Program-made: the position numbers and the translations under genes
Notes under the pieces: model-generated
What the model was told of the DNA's origin: nothing
The model's input: the letters and a program-made list of their open reading frames with translations, nothing else
Database searches by the model: none
Source: CAZHOV01 sp964534315
Lineage (GTDB): Bacteria; Bacteroidota; Bacteroidia; Chitinophagales; Saprospiraceae
Reading direction: 5' to 3'
Assembly: GCA_964534315.1 (NCBI GenBank)
Contig: CAZHOV010000006.1
Coordinates: 1 to 64,000, forward strand
DNA length: 64,000 bases
Shown here: in pieces, positions 27,523-36,502 of the stretch
Position numbering within the stretch: position 1 is the first letter of the stretch
Layout: each line of letters begins with the position of its first letter

Positions 27523-30500
27523 ATGAAAAAAATAAGAAAATTCCTGAAGCGATTTATACTGGTCATTCTGGTTTTGCTGGTAATAGTCATCGGAGCGCTG
27601 TTTGCCATTCCCTATTTTTTTAAAGATGAATTACTGGAAGCGACTAAAAAAACCATTAATGAACAAATTAATGCAAAGGTTGATTTCAGCGATGTAAACC
27701 TTTCTTTATTCCGGAGCTTTCCCGATTTTAACTTTCGGCTAGATAGCTTGCAAGTGGTTGGTCTGGAAACGTTCGAAGGTGTAAAACTAGCTTCTATTCA
27801 AGAATTGGAACTTTCTTTTGATCTGATGTCAGTCATTAAAAGTGATCGACCCATCGCCATCAAGTCCGTTCATCTCGGAAAGCCTGAAATTGATATCCGT
27901 GTCCTGAAAAGTGGAAAGGCCAATTATGATATTGCCAAACCAACTACAGATACGACCACTACATCGCAAGATGAATCGGAGGTGGCTTTTGAAATAAATC
28001 TTCAGAAATACAGTATTGCTAACGGCTACTTCCGTTATGATGATCAATCTTCTGATGTTTTTCTGGAAATCATGGGCTTGGATCACGAAGGTAGAGGAGA
28101 TTTTACGCAGGATATTTATGACCTAAATACCCAAACCAATATTAGTGGTATGACCGTAAAATCAGGAGGAATTGCCTATCTCAAAAAAGCCGCTCTTGAC
28201 CTGAAGGCGATCATCAATGCCGATATGCCTAATATGAAGTTTACACTAAAAGATAATGACCTTTCTGTAAACGCTATGCGATTGATTGCAGATGGATTTG
28301 TTCAGATGGAGGAAGACAACATTAACATGGACTTGAAAGTGGATGCACCCAAAAATGATTTCAAAAACCTGCTTTCTCTGATTCCAAGCGCATATACCAA
28401 GGAATTCGAAGGAGTTCAGGCCGACGGGAAGTTTCAATTGACCGCCCAGGTCAATGGTACCTATAATGGCACAACTGGAGCACTGCCTCCTTTTGCGGTC
28501 AAATTGGGTGTAGATCAGGGGAATTTCAAATATCCGGCTCTTCCCTTGGGAATCAATAATATCCAAACCAAAATACAAGTGAACAGTCCTAGTAGTAATT
28601 TAGATAAAATGACTGTTGATATTCCGTTGTTTAAGATGAAATTAGGTAATAATCCGTTTGACGCCACCTTTAATCTGAAAACACCCATTTCAGATCCGGA
28701 TGTGAAAACGGAAATAAACGGAACGATTGATCTGGAAGACCTGTCAAATGCGTTTCCGATGGAAGGCATGGAGGCGTTAAAAGGGATCATCACCGCTAAC
28801 TTAAAAGTAAATACCCGAATGTCGACAATTGAGCGCGAAGACTATGAGAATGTGGAGATGGCAGGGGATCTCCGATTGCAAAATATGGACTATAAAGCTG
28901 AAGGGATGCCGTCAGTCTTTATTGCTGATGCCCAATTGGATTTTTCTCCCCAGTATGTCAACCTCTCCAAGTTGGATTCCAAGCTCGGAAAAAGTGATCT
29001 TAAAGCTTCCGGTCGAATTGATAACATCCTAGCGTGGATAAGCCCTGAAAAAACGATGACCGGCACCTTTGTCGTCCGGTCCGAATATTTTGATGCGAAC
29101 GAATGGATGACCGAAGAAGCAGAATCCGCACCTCAACCGTCTCCTCAGGAGCCTGACCAAACAGAAACAGCCGAGGTCTTTGATCAGTTTGATTTTACCT
29201 TGGATGCCGCCATCAATACCATCAATTACGACATTTACAACATAACCGGGGTTGTTGCCAAGGGGCATTTTACCCCTGAGCGATTTGAATTTTCAGATTT
29301 TCGGGCGAAGATTGGAGAAAGCGATTTTCAGGTAACCGGCACCCTGAAAAATGTCTTTGATTATGCTTTTGATAATCAAACCTTAACAGGAGCTATTGCC
29401 TTTAATTCGTCTTATCTCAACCTCAATCAGTTTATGGTGCCCGAGTCGGACGGACAGCCTAAGGCCAAAGAAATGTCTGGCGAAGAAGCACTCGAACCCA
29501 TCGTTATTCCCGACAATATCGATCTTGATATAACGGCAAATATTGGCCGTCTGGACTATACGGACATTCAATTGAGGGACATGCGGGGGGCTGTAGTAGT
29601 TGAAAATCGAGAGGCCCGCTTAGAGAATGTTGTCGCCAGAGGACTTGGAGGAACAATAGCTTTAGCGGGTGGGTATAATACTCAAGATCCCGAGGATCCA
29701 AAGTTTGATTTCAAATACGATCTTCAAAATATCTTATTCGGAGAAGCCTTTAATGCCTTAAATACCTTTCAGACGCTGGCGCCTATTGGTAAATATATAA
29801 ATGGCCGCTTTTCTACCAATATGATCATGAGCGGAGCACTGGAAAAAGACCTGACTCCAAAATACAATACGCTTAATGTCACAGGTTTCCTTGAAACCAT
29901 TAACGCTATGATCGAGAATTTCAAACCTTTAGGTAAGGTGGCTGGCTTATTGAATCTCGAATCTTCCAATAAGTTTCCAATTAAGGGAACAAAAAACTGG
30001 TTTGAAGTGAAAAACGGACGCCTCGAACTTCAGGAATTTGACTATATGATAAAGGATATTGCTATGAAGATTGGTGGAGGTCACGGATTAGTTTCCGGAA
30101 TGGACTATTTGATTAAAGCCAAAGTTCCCCGGAAGTATATTGAAAATAATCCTGCCGGTTCTGCTCTGAAGCTGGGAGCTGATTGGCTTGGAAAGGAAGC
30201 CTCCAAGTTGGGTGTTCCAATAAAACAAGGGGAATTTGTCAATCTAAATATCAATTTGACAGGTACTATGGAGGATCCCAAAATAGGCGTGAAGTTTGTA
30301 GGAATGGATGGCCAGACTTCGGTTCAGGATGCCGCAAAAGAAAAGCTAAAAGAAGAAGCCGAAAAGAAACTTCAAGAGGCGGAAGATAAAGCGAGGGAAG
30401 AAGCCGAAAAACTCAAGCAACAAGAGAAAGAAGAAGCAGATAAAAAACTAAAGGACGCCCAGGACAAGGCGAAAAAAGAAGCCGAAAAGGCAGCTCAAAA

Positions 30501-30654
30501 AGCCAAGGAAGAGGCCGAAAAGAAACTTAAGGAAGAAGCTGCTAAAAAGGCTAAAGAAGAAGCTGAAAGAAAAGCAAAAGAAGAAGCCGAAAAGCTGAAA
30601 GAAAAAGTAGATAAGTGGAATCCTTTTGGTAAAAAGAAGGAAGGAGGAGGGTAA
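27523..30654 (+). CDS. AsmA-family envelope protein with charged C-terminal tail
   Basis: A 1043-residue protein. An N-terminal membrane anchor (about 10-32) leads into an AsmA/TamB-like repeating beta domain: VDFSDVNLSLFRSFPDFNFRLDSL near 50-75 and an AsmA_2 region with NIMIENFKPLGKVAGLL-like text around 790. Such proteins are thought to bridge inner and outer membrane or shuttle phospholipid. The last ~100 residues (about 940-1035) form a K/E/A helix with KEEAEKKLKEEA-type units, ending WNPFGKKKEGGG. Preceded by a divergent spacer and followed by a strong terminator at 30688. Confidence 0.85.
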   Translation: MKKIRKFLKRFILVILVLLVIVIGALFAIPYFFKDELLEATKKTINEQINAKVDFSDVNLSLFRSFPDFNFRLDSLQVVGLETFEGVKLASIQELELSFDLMSVIKSDRPIAIKSVHLGKPEIDIRVLKSGKANYDIAKPTTDTTTTSQDESEVAFEINLQKYSIANGYFRYDDQSSDVFLEIMGLDHEGRGDFTQDIYDLNTQTNISGMTVKSGGIAYLKKAALDLKAIINADMPNMKFTLKDNDLSVNAMRLIADGFVQMEEDNINMDLKVDAPKNDFKNLLSLIPSAYTKEFEGVQADGKFQLTAQVNGTYNGTTGALPPFAVKLGVDQGNFKYPALPLGINNIQTKIQVNSPSSNLDKMTVDIPLFKMKLGNNPFDATFNLKTPISDPDVKTEINGTIDLEDLSNAFPMEGMEALKGIITANLKVNTRMSTIEREDYENVEMAGDLRLQNMDYKAEGMPSVFIADAQLDFSPQYVNLSKLDSKLGKSDLKASGRIDNILAWISPEKTMTGTFVVRSEYFDANEWMTEEAESAPQPSPQEPDQTETAEVFDQFDFTLDAAINTINYDIYNITGVVAKGHFTPERFEFSDFRAKIGESDFQVTGTLKNVFDYAFDNQTLTGAIAFNSSYLNLNQFMVPESDGQPKAKEMSGEEALEPIVIPDNIDLDITANIGRLDYTDIQLRDMRGAVVVENREARLENVVARGLGGTIALAGGYNTQDPEDPKFDFKYDLQNILFGEAFNALNTFQTLAPIGKYINGRFSTNMIMSGALEKDLTPKYNTLNVTGFLETINAMIENFKPLGKVAGLLNLESSNKFPIKGTKNWFEVKNGRLELQEFDYMIKDIAMKIGGGHGLVSGMDYLIKAKVPRKYIENNPAGSALKLGADWLGKEASKLGVPIKQGEFVNLNINLTGTMEDPKIGVKFVGMDGQTSVQDAAKEKLKEEAEKKLQEAEDKAREEAEKLKQQEKEEADKKLKDAQDKAKKEAEKAAQKAKEEAEKKLKEEAAKKAKEEAERKAKEEAEKLKEKVDKWNPFGKKKEGGG

Positions 30655-30687
30655 GCATCGCTTCGTTTAATGTTAATTTTCTAAATA

Positions 30688-30737
30688 AAATTTAGGGGAA
30701 TTGTTCTTTGTTGTAACGATTCCCCTAAATTTTTTTC
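30688..30737 (+). terminator. Rho-independent terminator of the AsmA-like gene
   Basis: Perfect 14-bp stem AAATTTAGGGGAAT / ATTCCCCTAAATTT (30688-30701 and 30719-30732) followed by a T-run. Confidence 0.9.
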
Positions 30738-30741
30738 CTTA

Positions 30742-30841
30742 TTTGACAAATGGTGTGGAATGAAAAATAGTAATCCTTGAATACCCCTGTGGCTGAAAGG
30801 ATTATTATTTTGACATTCCATTTTACACAATTCTTGTCAAA
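30742..30841. repeat. Nested inverted repeat upstream of the TonB receptor
   Basis: Three paired arm sets nest in 100 nt: TTTGACAA/TTGTCAAA (30742-30749, 30834-30841), GGAATG/CATTCC (30757-30762, 30814-30819) and TAATCCTT/AAGGATTA (30771-30778, 30797-30804). It could be a structured RNA, an operator array or a small mobile repeat. Confidence 0.6.
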
Positions 30842-31050
30842 GAACCATTTTTTTGTTGAGTTTTTTAATATTTGTCAAATATTCATAAAATCTAAAAAAA
30901 ATAAATGAAATTTTATTTTGATGTAGCCAAATTGTTTAATTTGCGATGTAATAATGGTTTAACGTTAAGTTAACCTTAAGCGAAATTTTCGCTACAATCG
31001 ATTCAAATTTATGGTTTTAATTATTTTAATTTTTCACTAAACGGATAATT

Positions 31051-34029
31051 ATGCTGAAAAAACTCTACTTTGCTGTATTATGTTGTTTACTTTTATCAGG
31101 ATTTTCCCTTTCGGGAATTGCCCAGACTACGCTCGCGGGAAATGTCACGGATGAGACTACCGGAGAGGAGCTCATTGGTGTAAATATTTTGATAAAGGGA
31201 ACAGTTACCGGAACGATTACCGATCTGGATGGAACGTTTAAGATCCAAACCACTCAGGAACTTCCGCTCACACTGGTACTTTCCTTAGTTGGCTATGAAA
31301 CCAAGGAAGTATTAGTTGACTCCGATCCTGAAAATTTGAGTATTCAATTAAAAGTCCAGGATATTTTAGGAGAGGAAGTGGTCGTTTCCGCTTCCCGGTT
31401 TGAAGAGAAAATCCTGGAATCACCTGTAACAATTGAAAAACTGGGGATTCAGGCGATTAAAGCTTCGTCATCTCCTGACTACTACGACGAGATTAACAAG
31501 TTAAAGGGCGTACATTCTAACCAAGCTTCTTTGACCTTCAACACCATTAATACACGAGGATTTGCAACAGCCGGGAATACCCGCTTTGTGCAGTTGATGG
31601 ACGGGATGGATAATGCTGCCCCTCTCCTTAACTTTCCTACTGGAAACGTCGTAGGTATATCAGAGCTAGACATCAATAATGTCGAATTGGTGCCAGGAGC
31701 GGCTTCAGCGCTTTATGGACCCAACGCTTTCAATGGAATCTTGTTGATGAATAGTAAAAATCCTTTTGATTACCAAGGGCTTAGCGCTCAGGTAAAAGGA
31801 GGGGTGACGAATTCTGATGCGGTAGGAGAGGCCGAACCTTTTGGCTCCGTCTCGGTACGGTACGCCAAGGCCTTTAACAATAAGTTTGCCTTTAAAGTCA
31901 ATGTCTCTTATCTGACTGCTGAAGACTGGATTGCCAACGACTACAATACTGATCGTAATTTGAATGCTGCTGCTGCACTCGATCCAACCATTGATCCTTT
32001 CGTGAATCCGGACAACCGCTTTGCTATCCGGCCCAATTTTGATGGCTTAAATAAGTACGGTGATGAAGCGCAGATCTTCCTTCCTTTTGCCAGTCCAAGT
32101 CTTAATCAACCTGTTATCGACGCTTTGGTGCCTGTTTTTGTGGCTGAAGGATTACCCGAATCACTGGCAAGAAGTATTTTGGAGGCCAACGTTCCAAACC
32201 TGGATGCGATCCAGATCACCAGGACGGGTTTCAATGAGGAAGACTTATTGGATAACCGAAATGCAGAAAGCCTTAAAGCCGATGCCGCCCTGCATTATCG
32301 TATAAATGATAACCTGGAGGCCATCTACAACTACCGCTACGGAAGAGGCTCTTCTTTTTACCAGGGTTCGGAACGTTACGCTCTTCGAAATTTTGTTCAG
32401 CAATTTCATAAACTGGAGTTGAGAAGTTCTAATTATTTCGTTCGCGGTTATGCCTCCTTGACGGGGGCCGGGGATTCCTATAACCTTACCGCACTTGGCG
32501 CGTTGACAAATGAAACCTTTTCCCCATCTGCTACCGAATGGGTGCCGACATATGCGGGCACTTACGCAGGTACTATGGTTCAATATGCTCTGGATAATGG
32601 AACAACAGTTGACCAGCTTACACCTGAACAAAAGCAAGAAGCTATGGCCATTGCCCATCAAACCGCGAGAGCCAGCGCCGATAGTCCTATCGCTGAAGTA
32701 GGTACTGATGAATTCAACAGAGTGGTAGAAAGTGTGCGTACCGGCCTCTTCCAGCAAGGTGGAGCTGGCTTTATTGATAATTCCCGAATGTACCATCTGG
32801 AAGGAAATTACAACTTTACCGAAATGATCAACGTAAGGAATTTCGGCCTGCAAGCAGGTGGTAATTTTAGACAATACTCCCTTTTTACCGACGGGACCGT
32901 ATTTAACGAAGACCCAGACGGAGATGGCGAAAATGAGCGTATTTTTATAAACGAATGGGGTGGATATGTTCAGGGATCTTATCGCCTCGCGGATGAAAGA
33001 TTGAAATTACAAGCTTCGATTCGTTACGATAAAAACGAGAATTTCGACGGTCAGGTTTCTCCACGCGCTTCTGTTGTTTACACAATGGGTGAGGACAGAA
33101 ACCACAATATCCGGGCTTCTTTTCAGACGGGGTTCAGGAATCCAACCACCCAGGGACAATTTATTTATTTCCCGACCACCAATATTATTATCGGAGGCTC
33201 CAGAGCAAATGCGGAGCGGTATGGTATTTATGAAGGTGGAGCATGGTCAAAATCATCTTATGATCAATATATCGGAGCGCTTATTGCCGGTACACCTGAA
33301 GAGCAGGCAAGAAATTTACTACAGACCCAAGATTTGGAATATGTGCAGCCTGAACGTTTGAGATCTTTCGAAATTGGTTACAAAGGCGTAATTAAGCGAA
33401 AAGTGCTCATCGATTTCAATGCTTATTACAATATCTACAATAACTTTATTGCAGAGGCACTTGTCGTTAATAAAGATACGGTATTCCAACAGGGGCAGCC
33501 CATCGCTCCCGGACAAACCTTTTCAGCTTACACCAATATCGATCAAGAGCTTACCTCCTTAGGAGCAGCTATTGGTATTACGTATAAGATCTCTAATAAG
33601 TTTGAAGTTTCCGGAAACTATTCGTTTGCTGATTATACCTTATCCGATGATTTTAGCAATTTATTAGACTTTGATGCCGATGTAGAAGGAGATGCACCTG
33701 ACATCCGGGATTTCAATGCCGGGTTTAATACGCCTGTTAATCGCTTCAACATTGGATTAAGAGGGACGGATGTTGTAGATAATTTTGGATTTTCAGTCTC
33801 TTACCGATGGCAAGAAGAGTTTTACTACGAAAGTTCTTTTGGAGGCGGCATAATGCCTGCCTTTGGAGTGCTTGATGCTAATGTAAGCTATACTGTTCCA
33901 AAGATAAAATCGACCTTTAAAATAGGCGGAACGAATCTTTTAGGTGATGATTACCGAACCAACGTAGGAAATCCGTTTATTGGGCAAATGTATTTCATAA
34001 GCTGGACATATGACCAGTTCCTTCAATAG
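31051..34029 (+). CDS. TonB-dependent outer membrane receptor
   Basis: A 992-residue receptor. Signal peptide MLKKLYFAVLCCLLLSGFSLSG ends near IAQ; a carboxypeptidase-regulatory-like domain (about 26-105, GVNILIKGTVTGTITDLDG) precedes the plug (about 110-225, with VELVPGAASALYGPNAFNGILLM) and a 22-strand-type barrel. The plug-domain signature is clear. No SusD-like partner follows, so a SusCD polysaccharide unit is not indicated; substrate unknown. An insertion near 290-330 (ALVPVFVAEGLPESLARSIL) is unusual. A long structured leader lies upstream and a hairpin terminator downstream. Confidence 0.93.
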   Translation: MLKKLYFAVLCCLLLSGFSLSGIAQTTLAGNVTDETTGEELIGVNILIKGTVTGTITDLDGTFKIQTTQELPLTLVLSLVGYETKEVLVDSDPENLSIQLKVQDILGEEVVVSASRFEEKILESPVTIEKLGIQAIKASSSPDYYDEINKLKGVHSNQASLTFNTINTRGFATAGNTRFVQLMDGMDNAAPLLNFPTGNVVGISELDINNVELVPGAASALYGPNAFNGILLMNSKNPFDYQGLSAQVKGGVTNSDAVGEAEPFGSVSVRYAKAFNNKFAFKVNVSYLTAEDWIANDYNTDRNLNAAAALDPTIDPFVNPDNRFAIRPNFDGLNKYGDEAQIFLPFASPSLNQPVIDALVPVFVAEGLPESLARSILEANVPNLDAIQITRTGFNEEDLLDNRNAESLKADAALHYRINDNLEAIYNYRYGRGSSFYQGSERYALRNFVQQFHKLELRSSNYFVRGYASLTGAGDSYNLTALGALTNETFSPSATEWVPTYAGTYAGTMVQYALDNGTTVDQLTPEQKQEAMAIAHQTARASADSPIAEVGTDEFNRVVESVRTGLFQQGGAGFIDNSRMYHLEGNYNFTEMINVRNFGLQAGGNFRQYSLFTDGTVFNEDPDGDGENERIFINEWGGYVQGSYRLADERLKLQASIRYDKNENFDGQVSPRASVVYTMGEDRNHNIRASFQTGFRNPTTQGQFIYFPTTNIIIGGSRANAERYGIYEGGAWSKSSYDQYIGALIAGTPEEQARNLLQTQDLEYVQPERLRSFEIGYKGVIKRKVLIDFNAYYNIYNNFIAEALVVNKDTVFQQGQPIAPGQTFSAYTNIDQELTSLGAAIGITYKISNKFEVSGNYSFADYTLSDDFSNLLDFDADVEGDAPDIRDFNAGFNTPVNRFNIGLRGTDVVDNFGFSVSYRWQEEFYYESSFGGGIMPAFGVLDANVSYTVPKIKSTFKIGGTNLLGDDYRTNVGNPFIGQMYFISWTYDQFLQ

Positions 34030-34058
34030 CGACTATTTGGTTTAGACGAACCTGGTGC

Positions 34059-34095
34059 ACGAGGGGGTATCCTGAAATTCAGGATGCCCCCTCGT
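34059..34095 (+). terminator. Hairpin terminator of the TonB receptor
   Basis: An 18-nt arm pair (ACGAGGGGGTATCCTGAA / TTCAGGATGCCCCCTCGT) with one G-U pair and a 1-base loop. The stem ends CCTCGTTA like the 18175-18229 hairpin. No long T-run. Confidence 0.65.
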
Positions 34096-34231
34096 TACAT
34101 TTAGGAAATCAATGATTTGATTTTCAAGGTTACCGGTAGGTGCCGAAATTCCATTTGGGATAACGTCCATTAAATTGTATGTTTGTGCCGGTCAGAATTG
34201 CTTTTTCTTTCAGTATCAAGAATACAATCCA

Positions 34232-35182
34232 ATGATCCGGTATTACACCAAAAAAAATAACCGGTTAACAGAGTTAGAGCAGCCCGAGTCAAACTGCTGG
34301 GTAAATATCTCTCCTCCCTTTAGCCGGGAAGAACTGGAAGAAGTAGCTAATCTCTATGATATTCCACTGGACTTTCTAACCGATTCGTTGGACGTAGACG
34401 AACGGTCGCGCTATGAGCGTGAAGAAGACGTCCGCCTTATTGTAGTCAATACCCCCATCCTTAACGAACTGGAACGAGAAAACGAAGCCATTTATGTAAC
34501 AGTTCCCATCGGTATTATCTTAACCCTGGATACCATCATTACGATTACCGCTTATGAAAACCCTGTTCTTCAATCCTTCCTGGAAGGAAAAGTAAAGAAT
34601 TTTGATCCTTCAGATGAACGCCATTTTGTGTTAAAAATCCTGGAGCAAAATGTCTTTCGGTTTCTTAATTGCCTGAAAAAATTAAATCTCAAACGGAATC
34701 TAATTGAAAAAGAACTCTATAACTCTAGTAAAAACAGAGAGCTTCGGCAACTACTCAGCATTGAAAAAAGTCTGGTCTATTTTGTAAATACCCTCAGTGC
34801 CAATGAACTGCTAAAAATGAAAATGAAACGCACCGATTTTATTAATATCCGGGAAGATGAAGATAAACAAGACCTTTTCGAAGATATTATTATCGATAAT
34901 AGCCAGGCCCTGGAAATGGCCAATATTTATACCAATATCCTCAACGGTACCATGGAGGCTTATGCGAGTATCATTTCCAATAACCTGAACGTAGTCATAC
35001 AACGACTTACCCTCATCACTATTATTCTAATGGTGCCTACTTTGATTGCCAGTTATTACGGTATGAACGTCAAGGGATTACCGTTTAAGGATTCAGAGTA
35101 TGCTTTTTATTATATCATGATCACTTCCATCGTTCTCAGTCTTTTATTAGCCTGGTTTTTTAGAAGAAAAAGATTGTTTTGA
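34232..35182 (+). CDS. corA: CorA-family magnesium/cobalt transporter
   Basis: A 316-residue inner-membrane channel from ATG 34232 (MIRYYTKKNNRLTELEQ); a longer reading from 34175 is unlikely. The cytoplasmic funnel domain covers about 1-250, then two C-terminal helices with the selectivity motif YGMN (SYYGMNVKGLPF) and a charged tail FRRKRLF. Length and motif fit CorA; Mg2+ is the likely ion. It is followed by an intergenic stretch with a probable structured RNA. Confidence 0.92.
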   Translation: MIRYYTKKNNRLTELEQPESNCWVNISPPFSREELEEVANLYDIPLDFLTDSLDVDERSRYEREEDVRLIVVNTPILNELERENEAIYVTVPIGIILTLDTIITITAYENPVLQSFLEGKVKNFDPSDERHFVLKILEQNVFRFLNCLKKLNLKRNLIEKELYNSSKNRELRQLLSIEKSLVYFVNTLSANELLKMKMKRTDFINIREDEDKQDLFEDIIIDNSQALEMANIYTNILNGTMEAYASIISNNLNVVIQRLTLITIILMVPTLIASYYGMNVKGLPFKDSEYAFYYIMITSIVLSLLLAWFFRRKRLF

Positions 35183-35334
35183 TTTTAGCATACAAGGTAC
35201 AGGACGAATATCTATTTTTCTTTAACGCCGCTCAAAAGGTACGTATCAGGACTACTTCAGACTATCCCTTTATTTTTTAATATAAAAACAATTGAAAAAT
35301 AATACCTTATTCAGGTTATCAACATTTGTTGAAA

Positions 35335-35507
35335 ACTAAAGACCTGCCGGAAAGAGAATTGAATTAATTTCGTGGACTAAATCAGATGATGGGCCTACAG
35401 AACCCTCTTTTTAAGGGACTGAAAAGGGGGGCTTGGGCATCTGTTATTTGAACGGGATTACGTAATAATAGGTTAGCAAGCCGGACTGAATGGTCCGGCT
35501 TTTTTTA
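35335..35507 (+). ncRNA. Candidate structured small RNA, possibly 6S-like
   Basis: A ~170-nt region between corA and the sirtuin with strong secondary structure and its own terminator. Nested stems pair AATTTCGT with ACGGGATT (35366-35373, 35452-35459), CAGATG with CATCTG (35383-35388, 35438-35443), GGGCC with GGCTT and CCCT with AGGG, with internal loops between them, giving one long interrupted hairpin as in 6S RNA. It ends at the AGCCGGAC/GTCCGGCT terminator. The 5' end is a guess. I cannot confirm the family without a covariance search. Confidence 0.5.
35477..35507 (+). terminator. Rho-independent terminator of the small RNA
   Basis: AAGCCGGAC / GTCCGGCTT stem (35478-35486 and 35493-35501) with a 6-nt loop and a T-run to 35507, in plus orientation. 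It overlaps the stop of the convergent sirtuin gene. Confidence 0.85.
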
Positions 35508-36197
35508 CGAATTTATCAGCCTTTTTATCAGTAAAGGAACGCCAATAGATGCTTTTTCACTAATAACTTCCAGGTTTTCTCTCACACCTAACTCAAAATT
35601 TATGGATGGTTTGGGGTCAATGTAAAATATTTCAGCATCCCGTGGTGCATATCCTACCAAACTGGCTGCAGGATATACCTGCATCGACGTTCCTACGATA
35701 ATCACCTTATTCGCAATGGAGGTCAGCATTGCAGCAGTTTCAAGCATAGGGACCATCTCACCAAACCAGACGATATGGGGGCGCAGTTGAAACCCTTTTT
35801 CGCATTTATCGCCTAAACGAATATCGTCTGTGCACTCATAGATTAAACTTTCATCTCCCTCACTTCTGGCTTTTGTTAATTCGCCATGTAGATGGACCAC
35901 CTGCTTACTGCCCGCCCGCTCGTGGAGGTCATCCACATTTTGAGTAACCACCACCACATCATATTTTTTCTCAAGCTGAACCAGCGACTTATGGCCTTCG
36001 TTGGGTTGTACTTCTCTGAGTTGCCTGCGCCTCTCATTATAAAAATTCAATACCAATTCCTTATTCATCCGCCAACCTTCGGGAGAGGCTACCTCCATGA
36101 CATTGTGGCCCTCCCACAAGCCCCCCGCATCGCGGAAGGTCTTTATACCACTTTCTGCACTAATACCAGCACCAGTAAGAACAACTATTTTTTCCAT
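35505..36197 (-). CDS. cobB: Sirtuin NAD-dependent deacylase (class III)
   Basis: A 230-residue NAD-dependent protein deacylase from ATG 36197 (the GTG at 36248 adds an implausible leader). Motifs: LTGAGISAESGIKTFRDAGGLW near 7-28, TQNVDD 85-90 and the catalytic H104 in HLHGE. Y53-x2-R56 is the class III pair that favours succinyl and malonyl lysine. The zinc module is reduced: only two cysteines (in YECTDD and GDKCEKG) remain of the usual four. Function in removing acyl groups from metabolic enzymes is inferred. Confidence 0.92.
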   Translation of the reverse strand: MEKIVVLTGAGISAESGIKTFRDAGGLWEGHNVMEVASPEGWRMNKELVLNFYNERRRQLREVQPNEGHKSLVQLEKKYDVVVVTQNVDDLHERAGSKQVVHLHGELTKARSEGDESLIYECTDDIRLGDKCEKGFQLRPHIVWFGEMVPMLETAAMLTSIANKVIIVGTSMQVYPAASLVGYAPRDAEIFYIDPKPSINFELGVRENLEVISEKASIGVPLLIKRLINS

Positions 36198-36235
36198 AAC
36201 TGCTAATATTTGAAAATTACAAAATAATTTTACCC

Positions 36236-36500
36236 TGCACCCCTGCACCCCTGCACCCCTGTACCTCTGTACCCTTGATACCCTGTACCCCTGTACCCCT
36301 GTACCCCCTGTACCTCTGTACCCTCTGTACCCTGAACCCCTGTACCCCCTGTACCCCCTGTACCCCCTGTACCTCTGTACCCTTGATACCCTGTACCCCT
36401 GTACCCCCTGTACCTCTGTACCCTTGATACCCTGTACCCCTCTGAACCCCCTGTAACCCGGATACCTTGATACCTTGCTACCCTGCTACCCTGCTACCCG
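36236..36500. repeat. CCCCTGTAC-type tandem repeat block
   Basis: About 265 bp of degenerate 9-11 nt units (CCCCTGTACC, CCTCTGTACC, CCTTGATACC, CCCTGCTACC) with higher-order blocks, for example CCCTTGATACCCTGTACCCC recurring. It fills the space between the stop of Nnr (minus) and the start of the sirtuin (minus). It belongs to the same family as the array at 1-92 and holds no credible gene. Confidence 0.95.
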
Positions 36501-36502
36501 GA

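Larger units (their letters stand above)
30655..31050. other. Structured leader region before the TonB receptor
   Basis: A 396-bp spacer without a gene. It holds the terminator at 30688-30737, a nested inverted repeat at 30742-30841, and a cluster of small palindromes near the receptor start, including AATATTTG-T-CAAATATT and the 15-nt AGCGAAATTTTCGCT at 30979-30993. This looks regulatory; the regulator is unknown. Confidence 0.55.

Noticed and set aside
31051..34029. SusC of a polysaccharide utilisation locus
   Set aside because: No SusD-like gene or glycoside hydrolase lies nearby; only a TonB receptor of unknown substrate can be supported.
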